Positions 7,323-15,270 of a stretch of DNA of 38,380 bases are shown here, piece after piece. Source of the DNA: Candidatus Staskawiczbacteria bacterium (GTDB taxonomy: Bacteria > Patescibacteriota > Minisyncoccia > Minisyncoccales > Staskawiczbacteraceae); contig CAISIO010000029.1 in assembly GCA_903885445.1 (NCBI GenBank), positions 1 to 38,380 on the forward strand, written 5' to 3'. Position numbers and translations under genes: made by a program. The notes beneath the pieces were generated by a model. That model made no database searches, had not been told where the DNA came from, and was given only the letters and a program-made list of their open reading frames with translations. Each line of letters opens with the position of its first letter. Within the stretch, counting starts at the first letter, position 1.

Positions 7323-7711
7323 TGGAAAATAACGCCAGGCAAAACACGTTGTCTCTTTGGTTTTTTTGGCAATTTTACGGGATGCCGAGTTTTTTGCTTG
7401 GAGTCTGGAAAAACTATATTTTGTTCGCCCTCAATTATTTTTCCTTGCCGGTTTTGTTAAAATCACTTTTTGCGCCATGGCGCAAATATAAATGGAGCTA
7501 TCCTAAAGGGATTCGTGTCACAGAGTTTTTCAGCACGCTTATTTCAAACGTATTTTCCCGGCTGATGGGGGCGCTAGTAAGGATTGTTTTAATTGCGGCT
7601 GGAATTGTATTCCAAGTTTTCGTTATTTTTGCGGGATTAATAATTTTTCTGCTGTGGCTGGCAGTACCGTTTATTATTATAGCCGGAATTTTATTTGTTT
7701 TTTTCTACTAA
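7322..7711 (+). CDS. Small integral membrane protein upstream of the Clp-like ATPase
   Basis: A 129-aa protein with hydrophobic segments at about residues 25-52 and 79-128 separated by a basic loop (LFAPWRKYKWSYPKGIR). No family is recognised. It sits one base before the membrane-anchored Clp-like ATPase (stop 7709-7711, next ATG 7713) and overlaps the upstream gene by one base, so it may be a membrane partner of that ATPase. That role is inferred from context only. Confidence 0.65.
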   Translation: MENNARQNTLSLWFFWQFYGMPSFLLGVWKNYILFALNYFSLPVLLKSLFAPWRKYKWSYPKGIRVTEFFSTLISNVFSRLMGALVRIVLIAAGIVFQVFVIFAGLIIFLLWLAVPFIIIAGILFVFFY

Positions 7712-7712
7712 G

Positions 7713-10253
7713 ATGAATTTTGAACTCAAAAATACAAAAATTTTTCGGGCAGTGAAAAGGGCTAATTTCCCATTGCTTAGATTCGCAAAAATTTTAAGGA
7801 ATATTTTTTTGATTTCATTTTTGGTAGCGTTTTTATCCGCAGGGTTTTCTTTTTTGAGCTTTAATTCAACCAGGACTTTAGCTCTATTTTTTTCGTTGGC
7901 CCTCTTTTTTTGGAATGTTAATTTGTTCAGGGAGCTGGAGATTAGAGAGCCAAAGGATAATTTGGGAATAACAGATGCGACTTTAAATCCCGATGAATAT
8001 AACTTGGCGGAATTTCTGGGTTTTGAAACGACAAAAATTGTTTTGGATGCGATTAAGTTTTGCAAGAAAAAAAGGATTCAGGTTAATTCAACGGCGCTTT
8101 TTTATTCTGCTATAAAATTCAGTAAAGATATTAACCTGATTTGCTTCCGTTTGGGACTAAACCATAGGAAGCTGCTGTCTGACGCAAAAAATTATTTAGA
8201 GAAAATTCCCAAACAGAGCGAACAAGGAGATATATTTTCGAATGATTTTCAGGAGGCGATAAAGTACGCCTTTGAAACTGCCGTCGCAAGGAAGCATAAA
8301 TTTATCGGCAAAGAAGAAATATTGACCGGTTTGGCTAAAAGCGATGAATTTTTTAAGCAGGTTTTGATAAATTACGACTTAAAACCGGAAGATGTTGAGA
8401 GCCTGACTTTGTGGTTAGATTCCGCGGAAGATTTAGCGGAAAGAAGCAGGAAGTTTTGGACATACGAAAATCTTGTAAAAAAAGGTTCTTTTGGCAAAAA
8501 TTTTTCATCCGGTTACACCGTAACCTTGGACAAATATTCTGTTGATTGGAAAAAAGTTGTTTCAAAATGGAAATTCAGAGAAATCATCGGCCACAAAAAA
8601 GAAATAGAAGAAACAGAAGTAATTTTGGCCAAGTCTAATTTGTCGAATGTTTTGATAGTCGGCGACCAGGGTACGGGCAGGAAAAGCATAGTTGAGGCGC
8701 TCGCCCAGAAATGTTATTTGGGGACATCATTGCCGGAATTAAATAATAAAAGAGTCGTTGAATTGGATGCTGTTATGTTGGCCGCCCAGGTTCCTGATTT
8801 TGAGAAACTTGAATCTACGTTAGACCAGATATTTTCCGAAGTTACCGCTTCGGGAAATGTAATTTTGGTGATTGACGACATCGAAAATTTTGTTGGCCAA
8901 AAAGTGCAAAAAGCCGGAGCTTTTGATATTTCCGGGATGCTTTCCAAATACCTGCCAATTCCTAAATTTCAATTTGTCGGGATAACAACCTACGAGGGTC
9001 TGCATGAAAACATCGAAAAAAACGTTTCTTTCGCCAGTTTATTTGAGAAAGTAGAGGTTTCTGAAGTTACCGAGGCTGAAACAATAAATATTCTGCAATC
9101 AGCATCCTTGGAAGAGGAATATGAACACAAGGTTTTGGTTTTGTATCCTAGCATTAGGGAGATAGTAAATCTTGCGGCTCGGTATATGCCGTCTTTGCCT
9201 TTTCCTAAAAAAGCGTTGGATATTTTAGACGAGGCAGTTGTTTATGTGCAAAAGTTGAGGGAAAAGGTTGTTTTGCCCCATCATATTGCCGAAATTGTTT
9301 CTAAAAAAACAGACATACCGGTAGGCAAAATGGAAGTTAAAGAAAAAGAAGTCTTGCTTAATTTAGAGAATTTAATTCATGGAAGGATTGTAAATCAGGC
9401 GGAAGCGGTGAGCGAAATTTCTATAGCAATGCGAAGGGCAAGAATGGGGCTTGCCTCAAAGACAAGGCCGATGGGAACATTTATGTTTATGGGGCCGACC
9501 GGCGTGGGCAAAACCGAAACAGCTAAAGCCTTGGCTGAAATTTATTTTGGTTCCGAGAAAAAAATGATACGGCTGGATATGTCTGAGTTCCAAGCAATTT
9601 CGGATATTCCAAGATTAATCGGCGCGACTTCTCCGGTTGAAATGCAGGGACTTTTAACAACTCCGGTGCGAGAAACTCCATTTTCTTTAATTTTATTAGA
9701 TGAGATAGAAAAGGCTCATCCTAATATTTTAAATTTGTTTTTACAGGTTTTAGACGAGGGCAATATAACAGACGGCCAAGGCAGAAAAGTTGTTTTCACA
9801 AACACTATAATTATTTGTACGTCCAACGCCGGAGCTGATATGATTTTTAAACAAGTGGAAGAAAACCTGCCAATCGAAAAAGACAAATTATTGGATTATC
9901 TTTTCGAGAAAAATATTTTCAGGCCGGAATTTATAAACCGTTTTGACGCCACGGTGATTTTCCATCCCTTAACAAAAGAAAATCTTTTGCAGATTGCCCA
10001 ACTGTCGTTGCGGGGGTTGCAAAAAAGCTTAAAGGAAAAAGATATTGGTTTTGAAATTACAGAGGCATTAAAAGAGAAAATTGTTGAATTATCTTATAAG
10101 CCTGAGTTTGGCGCCAGAGAGATGAGGAGGGTTATTCAGGATAAAGTAGAAAGCGCGGTGGCGGGAGCTCTATTGTCAGACAAAATTAAAAAAGGGGACA
10201 GAATTGAAATTAATCCGGAAAACTTTGAAGCGACAGTTAATCCGGTCAAATAG
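7713..10253 (+). CDS. Membrane-anchored Clp/HSP100-like double AAA+ ATPase
   Basis: The start is placed at ATG 7713 (MNFELKN), not 7695, because 7695 lies inside the upstream gene. The 846-aa product has two N-terminal membrane segments (about residues 28-65), then a Clp-N-like helical region (AIKYAFETAVARKHKFIGKEEILTGLA). AAA module 1, near residue 316, has a degenerate Walker A, GDQGTGRKS, and Walker B VILVIDDIE. Module 2, near residue 593, has intact GPTGVGKTET, LLDEIEKAHP, TSNAG and FRPEFINRFD. I see no IGF/IGL ClpP-binding tripeptide between TSNAG and FRPEF. It probably unfolds or remodels proteins at the membrane. ClpC-like is the nearest family, but ClpP partnership is doubtful. Confidence 0.88.
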   Translation: MNFELKNTKIFRAVKRANFPLLRFAKILRNIFLISFLVAFLSAGFSFLSFNSTRTLALFFSLALFFWNVNLFRELEIREPKDNLGITDATLNPDEYNLAEFLGFETTKIVLDAIKFCKKKRIQVNSTALFYSAIKFSKDINLICFRLGLNHRKLLSDAKNYLEKIPKQSEQGDIFSNDFQEAIKYAFETAVARKHKFIGKEEILTGLAKSDEFFKQVLINYDLKPEDVESLTLWLDSAEDLAERSRKFWTYENLVKKGSFGKNFSSGYTVTLDKYSVDWKKVVSKWKFREIIGHKKEIEETEVILAKSNLSNVLIVGDQGTGRKSIVEALAQKCYLGTSLPELNNKRVVELDAVMLAAQVPDFEKLESTLDQIFSEVTASGNVILVIDDIENFVGQKVQKAGAFDISGMLSKYLPIPKFQFVGITTYEGLHENIEKNVSFASLFEKVEVSEVTEAETINILQSASLEEEYEHKVLVLYPSIREIVNLAARYMPSLPFPKKALDILDEAVVYVQKLREKVVLPHHIAEIVSKKTDIPVGKMEVKEKEVLLNLENLIHGRIVNQAEAVSEISIAMRRARMGLASKTRPMGTFMFMGPTGVGKTETAKALAEIYFGSEKKMIRLDMSEFQAISDIPRLIGATSPVEMQGLLTTPVRETPFSLILLDEIEKAHPNILNLFLQVLDEGNITDGQGRKVVFTNTIIICTSNAGADMIFKQVEENLPIEKDKLLDYLFEKNIFRPEFINRFDATVIFHPLTKENLLQIAQLSLRGLQKSLKEKDIGFEITEALKEKIVELSYKPEFGAREMRRVIQDKVESAVAGALLSDKIKKGDRIEINPENFEATVNPVK

Positions 10254-10267
10254 AATTTAATATAAAG

Positions 10268-10293
10268 CGCCGCCCACAAGGCGGTGTTTTTTT
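10268..10293 (+). terminator. Terminator after the Clp-like ATPase gene
   Basis: CCGCC (10270-10274) pairs with GGCGG (10280-10284) across a 5-nt loop, followed by a TGTTTTTTT tract. Confidence 0.85.
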
Positions 10294-10333
10294 GTGAAAT
10301 AGCCATTGTGCGACAATAATCATGAAACGCAAC

Positions 10334-10342
10334 TGTGGATAA
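10334..10342 (-). promoter_or_regulatory. DnaA-box-like site upstream of mraZ
   Basis: TGTGGATAA on the plus strand is the complement of the consensus DnaA box TTATCCACA. A second copy lies at 10443-10451 inside the MraZ operator. DnaA binding is inferred. Confidence 0.4.
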
Positions 10343-10394
10343 CTTGGGCAAAAAACCCGATTTTGAGACTATTTTTAACAAAATCTTGATGGTG

Positions 10395-10424
10395 TTGACT
10401 GTACCCTATAAAGTGGAGTATAAA
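10395..10424 (+). promoter_or_regulatory. Promoter of the mraZ-rsmH-ftsL-ftsI operon
   Basis: TTGACT (10395-10400) and TATAAA (10419-10424) are separated by 18 nt. The predicted start point, near 10431, lies just upstream of the MraZ repeats. Confidence 0.65.
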
Positions 10425-10434
10425 GAATATGAAA

Positions 10435-10459
10435 TGGGTACTTGTGGATAAAGGTGGGA
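10435..10459 (+). promoter_or_regulatory. MraZ operator (three TGGRN repeats)
   Basis: TGGGT (10435), TGGAT (10445) and TGGGA (10455) recur at exactly 10-bp spacing. This matches the known MraZ-binding layout of TGGGN repeats separated by 5 nt in front of mraZ. Its position just after the -10 element suggests autorepression. Confidence 0.8.
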
Positions 10460-10500
10460 AAACTACCAAAACAGGTGCATAACTATATATACTTATTTTT

Positions 10501-10932
10501 ATGTTGATAGGACAATACGAACACACGATTGACGTCAAAAAGCGCTTAGCCTTGCCTGCAAAGTTCAGGGGAGAGCTTGGAGACAAAATAGTAATCACAA
10601 GAGGAATTGAGGGCTGTCTTGCCGTATATACAGAGGCAGAATGGAAAATAATGTCAGATAAGTTGGGAGCCTTAACTATAAGCCAGGCGGAAGCAAGGTC
10701 TTTTACCAGAATGATTTTAGCGGGAGCTATGGAAGTTTCCTTGGATAAATTGGGCAGAATACTGGTGCCCGATTATTTGAAAGAATATGCCGGGCTTCGC
10801 AAAAATGTTGTAATTTGCGGGCTGTCCAACAGATTAGAAATTTGGGATTCTGAAAAGTGGGAAACCTATAAAAAGTCGGCTGAAAAAGGAGTTGATGAAA
10901 TTGTTTCAAAATTAGGAGGGTTGGGAATTTAG
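10501..10932 (+). CDS. mraZ: Transcriptional regulator MraZ
   Basis: A 143-aa MraZ, a double SpoVT/AbrB-fold DNA-binding protein that regulates the division and cell-wall cluster. The first module begins MLIGQYEHTIDVKKRLALPAKFR. The second has the matching pattern AMEVSLDKLGRILVPDYLKEYAG and ends with VVICGLSNRLEIWD. It is the first gene of the cluster; its operator lies 41-66 bases upstream. rsmH follows after 2 bp. Confidence 0.96.
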   Translation: MLIGQYEHTIDVKKRLALPAKFRGELGDKIVITRGIEGCLAVYTEAEWKIMSDKLGALTISQAEARSFTRMILAGAMEVSLDKLGRILVPDYLKEYAGLRKNVVICGLSNRLEIWDSEKWETYKKSAEKGVDEIVSKLGGLGI

Positions 10933-10934
10933 CC

Positions 10935-11822
10935 ATGATACATTCAGCAGTTCTTAAAAAAGAAGTTTTAGAATATCTGGACCCGAAGCCCAATGAAAAT
11001 TTTGTTGATTGCACGATCGGCGAGGGCGGGCATTCGGAAGATATATTAAATAAAAATGGCCCGGACGGAAAAGTTTTGGGAATTGATTTGGACCCGCAAC
11101 AAATTGTAGCCAGCCAATGGTTGCATGTTCAGTTTAAAGACAGGATAATTTTAGCGAATGATTCTTATACAAACTTAACGGAAATCGCGCAAAGGAAAGG
11201 ATTGGGGATAATTAACGGAATTTTGTTGGATTTGGGAATGTCGTCGGCGCAGCTGGAAGGAACGCACAAAGGATTCTCTTTTCAGGTAGACCAGGGCTTG
11301 GATATGAGGTATAACGATGACGCAAATTATATGACCGCGGAAAAGGTTGTCAACGAATGGTCTGAAGAGAAAATTGCAGAGACTTTGGAAAATTACGGAG
11401 AAGAAAAATTTGCCAAAAAAATTGCGAAAGCCATCGTGGAACAAAGAAAGCAGGGAAGAATTAAAACCACATTCCAATTAATAGAAATTATTAAAGAAGC
11501 GACGCCTCCGGCGTACTGGAGAGGGAAAATTCATTATGCGACAAGAACGTTTCAGGCTTTGAGGATTGCGGTGAACGATGAATTGGAAAATATAAAAAGA
11601 GTTTTGCCGCAGGCAGTTTCGCTTTTAGCTCCCGAAGGACGGCTTGTGGTCATATCATTCCATTCTTTAGAAGACAGGATTGTTAAAAATTTCCTGGCGA
11701 ACGAATTTAAAAAGGGAATTGTAAAAATATTAACTAAAAAACCAATTACAGCGAGCAGGGATGAACTTGGGAAAAACCCAAGGGCGAGATCCGCGAAGCT
11801 GAGAGTGGCAATAAAAATTTAG
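10935..11822 (+). CDS. rsmH: 16S rRNA m4C1402 N4-methyltransferase RsmH
   Basis: A 295-aa SAM-dependent methyltransferase that modifies C1402 in 16S rRNA. It has the SAM motif FVDCTIGEGGHS, GILLDLGMSSAQLE, the RsmH signature GFSFQVDQGLDMRY, and the C-terminal VVISFHSLEDRIVKNFL and NPRARSAKLRVA. It follows mraZ after 2 bp and precedes ftsL by 1 bp, the classic dcw order. Confidence 0.97.
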   Translation: MIHSAVLKKEVLEYLDPKPNENFVDCTIGEGGHSEDILNKNGPDGKVLGIDLDPQQIVASQWLHVQFKDRIILANDSYTNLTEIAQRKGLGIINGILLDLGMSSAQLEGTHKGFSFQVDQGLDMRYNDDANYMTAEKVVNEWSEEKIAETLENYGEEKFAKKIAKAIVEQRKQGRIKTTFQLIEIIKEATPPAYWRGKIHYATRTFQALRIAVNDELENIKRVLPQAVSLLAPEGRLVVISFHSLEDRIVKNFLANEFKKGIVKILTKKPITASRDELGKNPRARSAKLRVAIKI

Positions 11823-11823
11823 T

Positions 11824-12207
11824 ATGACAACAGCAGTATTGGGTTATTTAAAAGTCCAAAGAAAAATACAAACCAAGATCAGCTCGGCGGCGCTTCCTAC
11901 GATAAATTGGAAAGCAGTTTGTTTCATCGGATTTTTTCTGGCGTTGCCCCTGCTAGTTTTTTATGTTTTTCAGATAAATGACTTAACGAGAGGGTCGTAT
12001 CTGGTGAACAGTTATGAAAAACAGATTATCAAAATTTCCGAGGAAAATAAAACATTGCAGGTTTCTTTCGCGGAAAGCAGTTTTTTGGGGCAGGCTCTGG
12101 AAAAAGTAAAAGCATTAAATTTTCAAAAAATAAACTCAGCTTCAGTAAAGTATATGCAGATTCCAGACGATTCGGTCGCGGTAATTTCTGCTGGCACTAT
12201 TAGATGA
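11824..12207 (+). CDS. ftsL: FtsL-like cell division protein
   Basis: A 127-aa single-pass membrane protein. A basic N terminus leads to one membrane helix (WKAVCFIGFFLALPLLVFYVFQI, about residues 29-51), then a coiled-coil-like stretch (LVNSYEKQIIKISEENKTLQVSFAESS). FtsL proteins are poorly conserved in sequence, so the call rests on topology, size and position between rsmH and ftsI. It overlaps ftsI by ATGA at 12204-12207. It would form part of the divisome complex that activates septal wall synthesis. Confidence 0.75.
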   Translation: MTTAVLGYLKVQRKIQTKISSAALPTINWKAVCFIGFFLALPLLVFYVFQINDLTRGSYLVNSYEKQIIKISEENKTLQVSFAESSFLGQALEKVKALNFQKINSASVKYMQIPDDSVAVISAGTIR

Positions 12208-13922
12208 AAAAGCCCAGCAATTGGCGGATAAACACAATTTTAATTTTTATTATAATATTCGGGGCAGCCATTATAAGCCGCCTGTTTTTTCTGCAGGTTT
12301 TGGAACGCAAGCTTTTTGCTTCACAGGCCTTGGGCCAGCAAGTGGCTTTTAACAGTATTACTGGTTCGCGAGGACAAATTTTCTGCGTGAACAGCCAGGA
12401 AAGCAAAGGTGTTCATGGTTCGGGAGAAGTGAAAAGTTTAGCCATAAACAAAGACAGCTGGACAATATCTGCAAATCCAAAAGACATCTTAGACAAGCCG
12501 GCCTTCGCTGAATCCTTAAGCATGGCTGTTAGTGACTCGCAAGAGCAGATACTTTCAGAATTAGGCGGCCAGGAATCGTATGTAATTTTGAAAAAGGACT
12601 TGTCTTCAGACGAGTTAAGTAAAGTCAAAAAATTAAATCTTAAAGGCTTGTCGTGGCAGAATGCAGCCGACAGGTTTTATCCGCAAGGAGAGATGCTTTC
12701 GCAAACTTTGGGATTTTTGGGCGGAGCCGGGGCGGGCCAATACGGCGTTGAGGGCTATTACGAAGACACTTTAAAGGGCGAGGTGGGTGTCCGGGAAGAA
12801 AAATCGGGGTTGGACTCAATTTTTTCGAACGGCAACCAAGCGTCTTTTGAAGGATCGGATGTTTATCTGACAATTGATTATAATATACAGTTTCAGGCCG
12901 AAGAATTATTAAAACAAGAGCAGAAAAAAGACGATATAGATTCCGGCCAGATAATAGTTATGAGGCCCGATACCGGGAGGATTTTAGCTTTAGCGAATTT
13001 TCCAAATTTTAACCCTAATCAATATTCGAAGGAAAATGATTTGGATATTTTTCAGAATTCGGCCGTCCAAAAGCTTTTTGAGCCCGGTTCCATAATGAAA
13101 CCCTTTACGATGGCAGCCGCGTTAAACGAAGGCAAAATAATTCCCGACACAACCTATACAGACACGGGAGTTGTCAATTTTGGTACAAAATCAATTCATA
13201 ATTTTGCTAACGAGGTTTATGGGAAGCAAACAATGACTCAAGTCTTGGAAAACTCCATTAATACAGGCGCGGTTTTCGTCGAGCAGCAAATTTCTCATGA
13301 TGTATTTTTCAGTTATATTGATAAATTCGGTTTCACCGAAAAGACCGGAATCGATTTACGGGGCGAGGTTTCTTCGCACAACGACAGTTTAAAAAGCGGG
13401 CCGGATATGAACTATGCAACAGCTTCGTTCGGGCAGGGAATAGAGCTTACTCCTCTTCAGATTGCCAGGGGTTTTTGCGCGATCGCTAATGGGGGGAAAC
13501 TGGTAAGACCGTATATTGTTGAGAAAATTGTAAACGGAAAGGACGGAACCGATGCAAGACCGGAAATTTCTGATCCAATTATTACCCAACAAACTCTTTC
13601 GCAACTGAACTCGATGTTGATTAATGTTGTTGACAAGGGGTTTAACAGCGTGGCGAAAATTCCGGGATATTATTTGGCAGGAAAAACGGGGACAGCCCAG
13701 GTCCCGTTGAAAAAAGGAAAGGGGTACGAAGCGGATAAAACTATTCAAAGTTTTGTCGGATATGGCCCGGCTTTTAATCCGCAGTTTTTAATATTAGTGA
13801 AACTAGATAATCCGAAAGTTCCCAAATCTGCGCTTTCTGCTGTTCCAGTTTTCAAGGAATTGGCGCAATATATAATAAATTACTGGCACATTCCGCCCGA
13901 CTACGACGCTAACGCAAAGTAA
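12204..13922 (+). CDS. ftsI: Class B penicillin-binding protein, FtsI-like septal transpeptidase
   Basis: A 572-aa monofunctional transpeptidase that cross-links septal peptidoglycan. It has one N-terminal membrane helix (TILIFIIIFGAAIISRLFFLQVL), a pedestal region, then the transpeptidase domain with SIMK (Ser296-Lys299), SIN (from Ser351) and KTGT (from Lys494). FYPQGEMLSQTLGFLG and GLDSIFSNG are typical of FtsI/PBP2 proteins. It closes the mraZ-rsmH-ftsL run. The downstream genes of a full dcw cluster (mur genes, ftsW, ftsZ) are absent here. Confidence 0.94.
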   Translation: MKKPSNWRINTILIFIIIFGAAIISRLFFLQVLERKLFASQALGQQVAFNSITGSRGQIFCVNSQESKGVHGSGEVKSLAINKDSWTISANPKDILDKPAFAESLSMAVSDSQEQILSELGGQESYVILKKDLSSDELSKVKKLNLKGLSWQNAADRFYPQGEMLSQTLGFLGGAGAGQYGVEGYYEDTLKGEVGVREEKSGLDSIFSNGNQASFEGSDVYLTIDYNIQFQAEELLKQEQKKDDIDSGQIIVMRPDTGRILALANFPNFNPNQYSKENDLDIFQNSAVQKLFEPGSIMKPFTMAAALNEGKIIPDTTYTDTGVVNFGTKSIHNFANEVYGKQTMTQVLENSINTGAVFVEQQISHDVFFSYIDKFGFTEKTGIDLRGEVSSHNDSLKSGPDMNYATASFGQGIELTPLQIARGFCAIANGGKLVRPYIVEKIVNGKDGTDARPEISDPIITQQTLSQLNSMLINVVDKGFNSVAKIPGYYLAGKTGTAQVPLKKGKGYEADKTIQSFVGYGPAFNPQFLILVKLDNPKVPKSALSAVPVFKELAQYIINYWHIPPDYDANAK

Positions 13923-13931
13923 ACAAGAAAT

Positions 13932-13962
13932 AAAAAAAACAACGCTAAGGCGGTGTTTTTTT
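13932..13962. terminator. Bidirectional terminator between ftsI and tRNA-Glu
   Basis: An imperfect stem ACAACGC/GCGGTGT with loop TAAG is flanked by eight A on one side and a T tract on the other, so it can stop transcription from either strand. Confidence 0.8.
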
Positions 13963-13966
13963 AGTG

Positions 13967-14041
13967 TGGCCCCAACCAGATTTGAACTGGTGTTTTTTGG
14001 TTGAGAACCAAACATCCTAGACCAGGCTAGATGATGGGGCC
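13967..14041 (-). tRNA. tRNA-Glu (anticodon CTC)
   Basis: The reverse complement folds as acceptor GGCCCCA/TGGGGCC, anticodon arm TTTGG-TTCTCAA-CCAAA and T arm ACCAG-TTCAAAT-CTGGT. CCA is not encoded. Confidence 0.93.
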
Positions 14042-14059
14042 GATTTATGTTATTTTCTG

Positions 14060-14088
14060 ATTTTAACTCAAATTTTGCTTATTGTCCA
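14060..14088 (-). promoter_or_regulatory. Promoter of tRNA-Glu
   Basis: On the minus strand TGGACA (14088-14083), a 17-nt spacer and TAAAAT (14065-14060) precede the tRNA 5' end by about 18 nt. Confidence 0.6.
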
Positions 14089-14119
14089 CAATAGCAATAT
14101 AGCCCGTTTTTTGTTTTAA

Positions 14120-14128
14120 TGGTAAAAT
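14120..14128 (+). promoter_or_regulatory. Extended -10 promoter giving a leaderless permease transcript
   Basis: TGGTAAAAT (14120-14128) lies six bases before the ATG at 14135, the same spacing as at 7307-7322. Confidence 0.55.
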
Positions 14129-14134
14129 ACAACA

Positions 14135-15259
14135 ATGGTTAGAGATTTGTTTAGAAATTACGTTTATCCGACCGTTGTTTTCGCGGGTGGAATGATTGGT
14201 GTCGGATTTTTATCCTTGCCATACATCGCTTCGCATGTGGGCATTTGGCTTATGCTTTTGTATTTTTTAATTATTACGGTTTTAGTAGTATCAATTAATC
14301 TGATATTTTGTCAGATAAGTTTGAAAACGCCCGATTTTAAAAGATTTCCAGGATTTGCGAGATATCATCTAGGAAAATGGGGAGGAGCCATCGCCATGGT
14401 CTGCACGATTATCGGGGCGATTGGCTCTCTCTTGGTTTTTTTAATAGTTGGAGGCAGATTTTTGTCTGATATTTTAATCCCGGTTTTAGGCGGGACCGTT
14501 GTTTCGTGTACGATTGTTTATTTTTTAGCCGCCAGTATTATTGTTTATTTGGGTATAAAAATTATTTCGCGCGCGGAGTTATGGATTTTAGGATTTTTAG
14601 TTTTGTCTTTATTGCTTGTTTTTGTAGAAGGATTTTCGCAGATAAAGTTGAGCAATGTATTAATTTCAAATTTTAGATTCCAAACCTCAAATTTATTTTT
14701 GCCGTATGGCCCGATTTTATTCGCGATGTGGGCGGTAGGGCTTATTCCTGAGGTGGAGGAAATGATTGTGGGAAGGAAAAAATTGCTTAAGAAAATTGTG
14801 ACGATTGCCACTATGGCAGTTTCAGTGTTTTACTTTTTATTTATACTTTTGATTTTAAGCATTACGGGCTCTCACACCACAGAAACTGCGCTCACCGGAC
14901 TGAAGGATTTTTTGGGAAGCGACTTGATAATTGTTTCTCTTTTGGCGGGAACTCTGGCGACCTTTGCGGCCTTTATAACCCAAGGAATTATTTTAAAAAA
15001 GGTTTTTATGTATGACCTGGGTGTAAAGCATTGGCAGGCATTTGTGATTGCGTGCTTCCCGCCTCTTATCCTTTTTCTGGTAGGATTTGATTCCTTTATT
15101 TCCATCCTCTCTTTTTTTGGAGGATTTTTCTTCGGCATTTTTGGCATTATGATTTTGATGATGTATAAAAAAATCGGGGGGAAAAACATAATAATTTATC
15201 CGCTGTCGGCAGTTTTTTTATTGGGCATAATTTACGAGTTAATTTATTTTATTAAGTAA
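14135..15259 (+). CDS. Amino-acid permease (aromatic amino acid/AAAP-like)
   Basis: A 374-aa integral membrane transporter with about 11 hydrophobic helices. The first helix carries GGMIGVGFLSLPY, the unwound-helix substrate site seen in Trp/Tyr permeases and other AAAP/APC transporters. A region ending in FAMWAVGLIPEVEEMI resembles the family's conserved central helix. It probably imports an amino acid, which fits a host-dependent organism; the substrate is not determinable. A CaCA-type exchanger follows after 11 bp. Confidence 0.82.
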   Translation: MVRDLFRNYVYPTVVFAGGMIGVGFLSLPYIASHVGIWLMLLYFLIITVLVVSINLIFCQISLKTPDFKRFPGFARYHLGKWGGAIAMVCTIIGAIGSLLVFLIVGGRFLSDILIPVLGGTVVSCTIVYFLAASIIVYLGIKIISRAELWILGFLVLSLLLVFVEGFSQIKLSNVLISNFRFQTSNLFLPYGPILFAMWAVGLIPEVEEMIVGRKKLLKKIVTIATMAVSVFYFLFILLILSITGSHTTETALTGLKDFLGSDLIIVSLLAGTLATFAAFITQGIILKKVFMYDLGVKHWQAFVIACFPPLILFLVGFDSFISILSFFGGFFFGIFGIMILMMYKKIGGKNIIIYPLSAVFLLGIIYELIYFIK

Positions 15260-15270
15260 GAAGGCAATTT

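Noticed and set aside
10254-10500. Possible replication origin upstream of mraZ
   Set aside because: Only two DnaA boxes are visible and neither dnaA nor dnaN is adjacent; the region is explained as terminator, promoter and MraZ operator.
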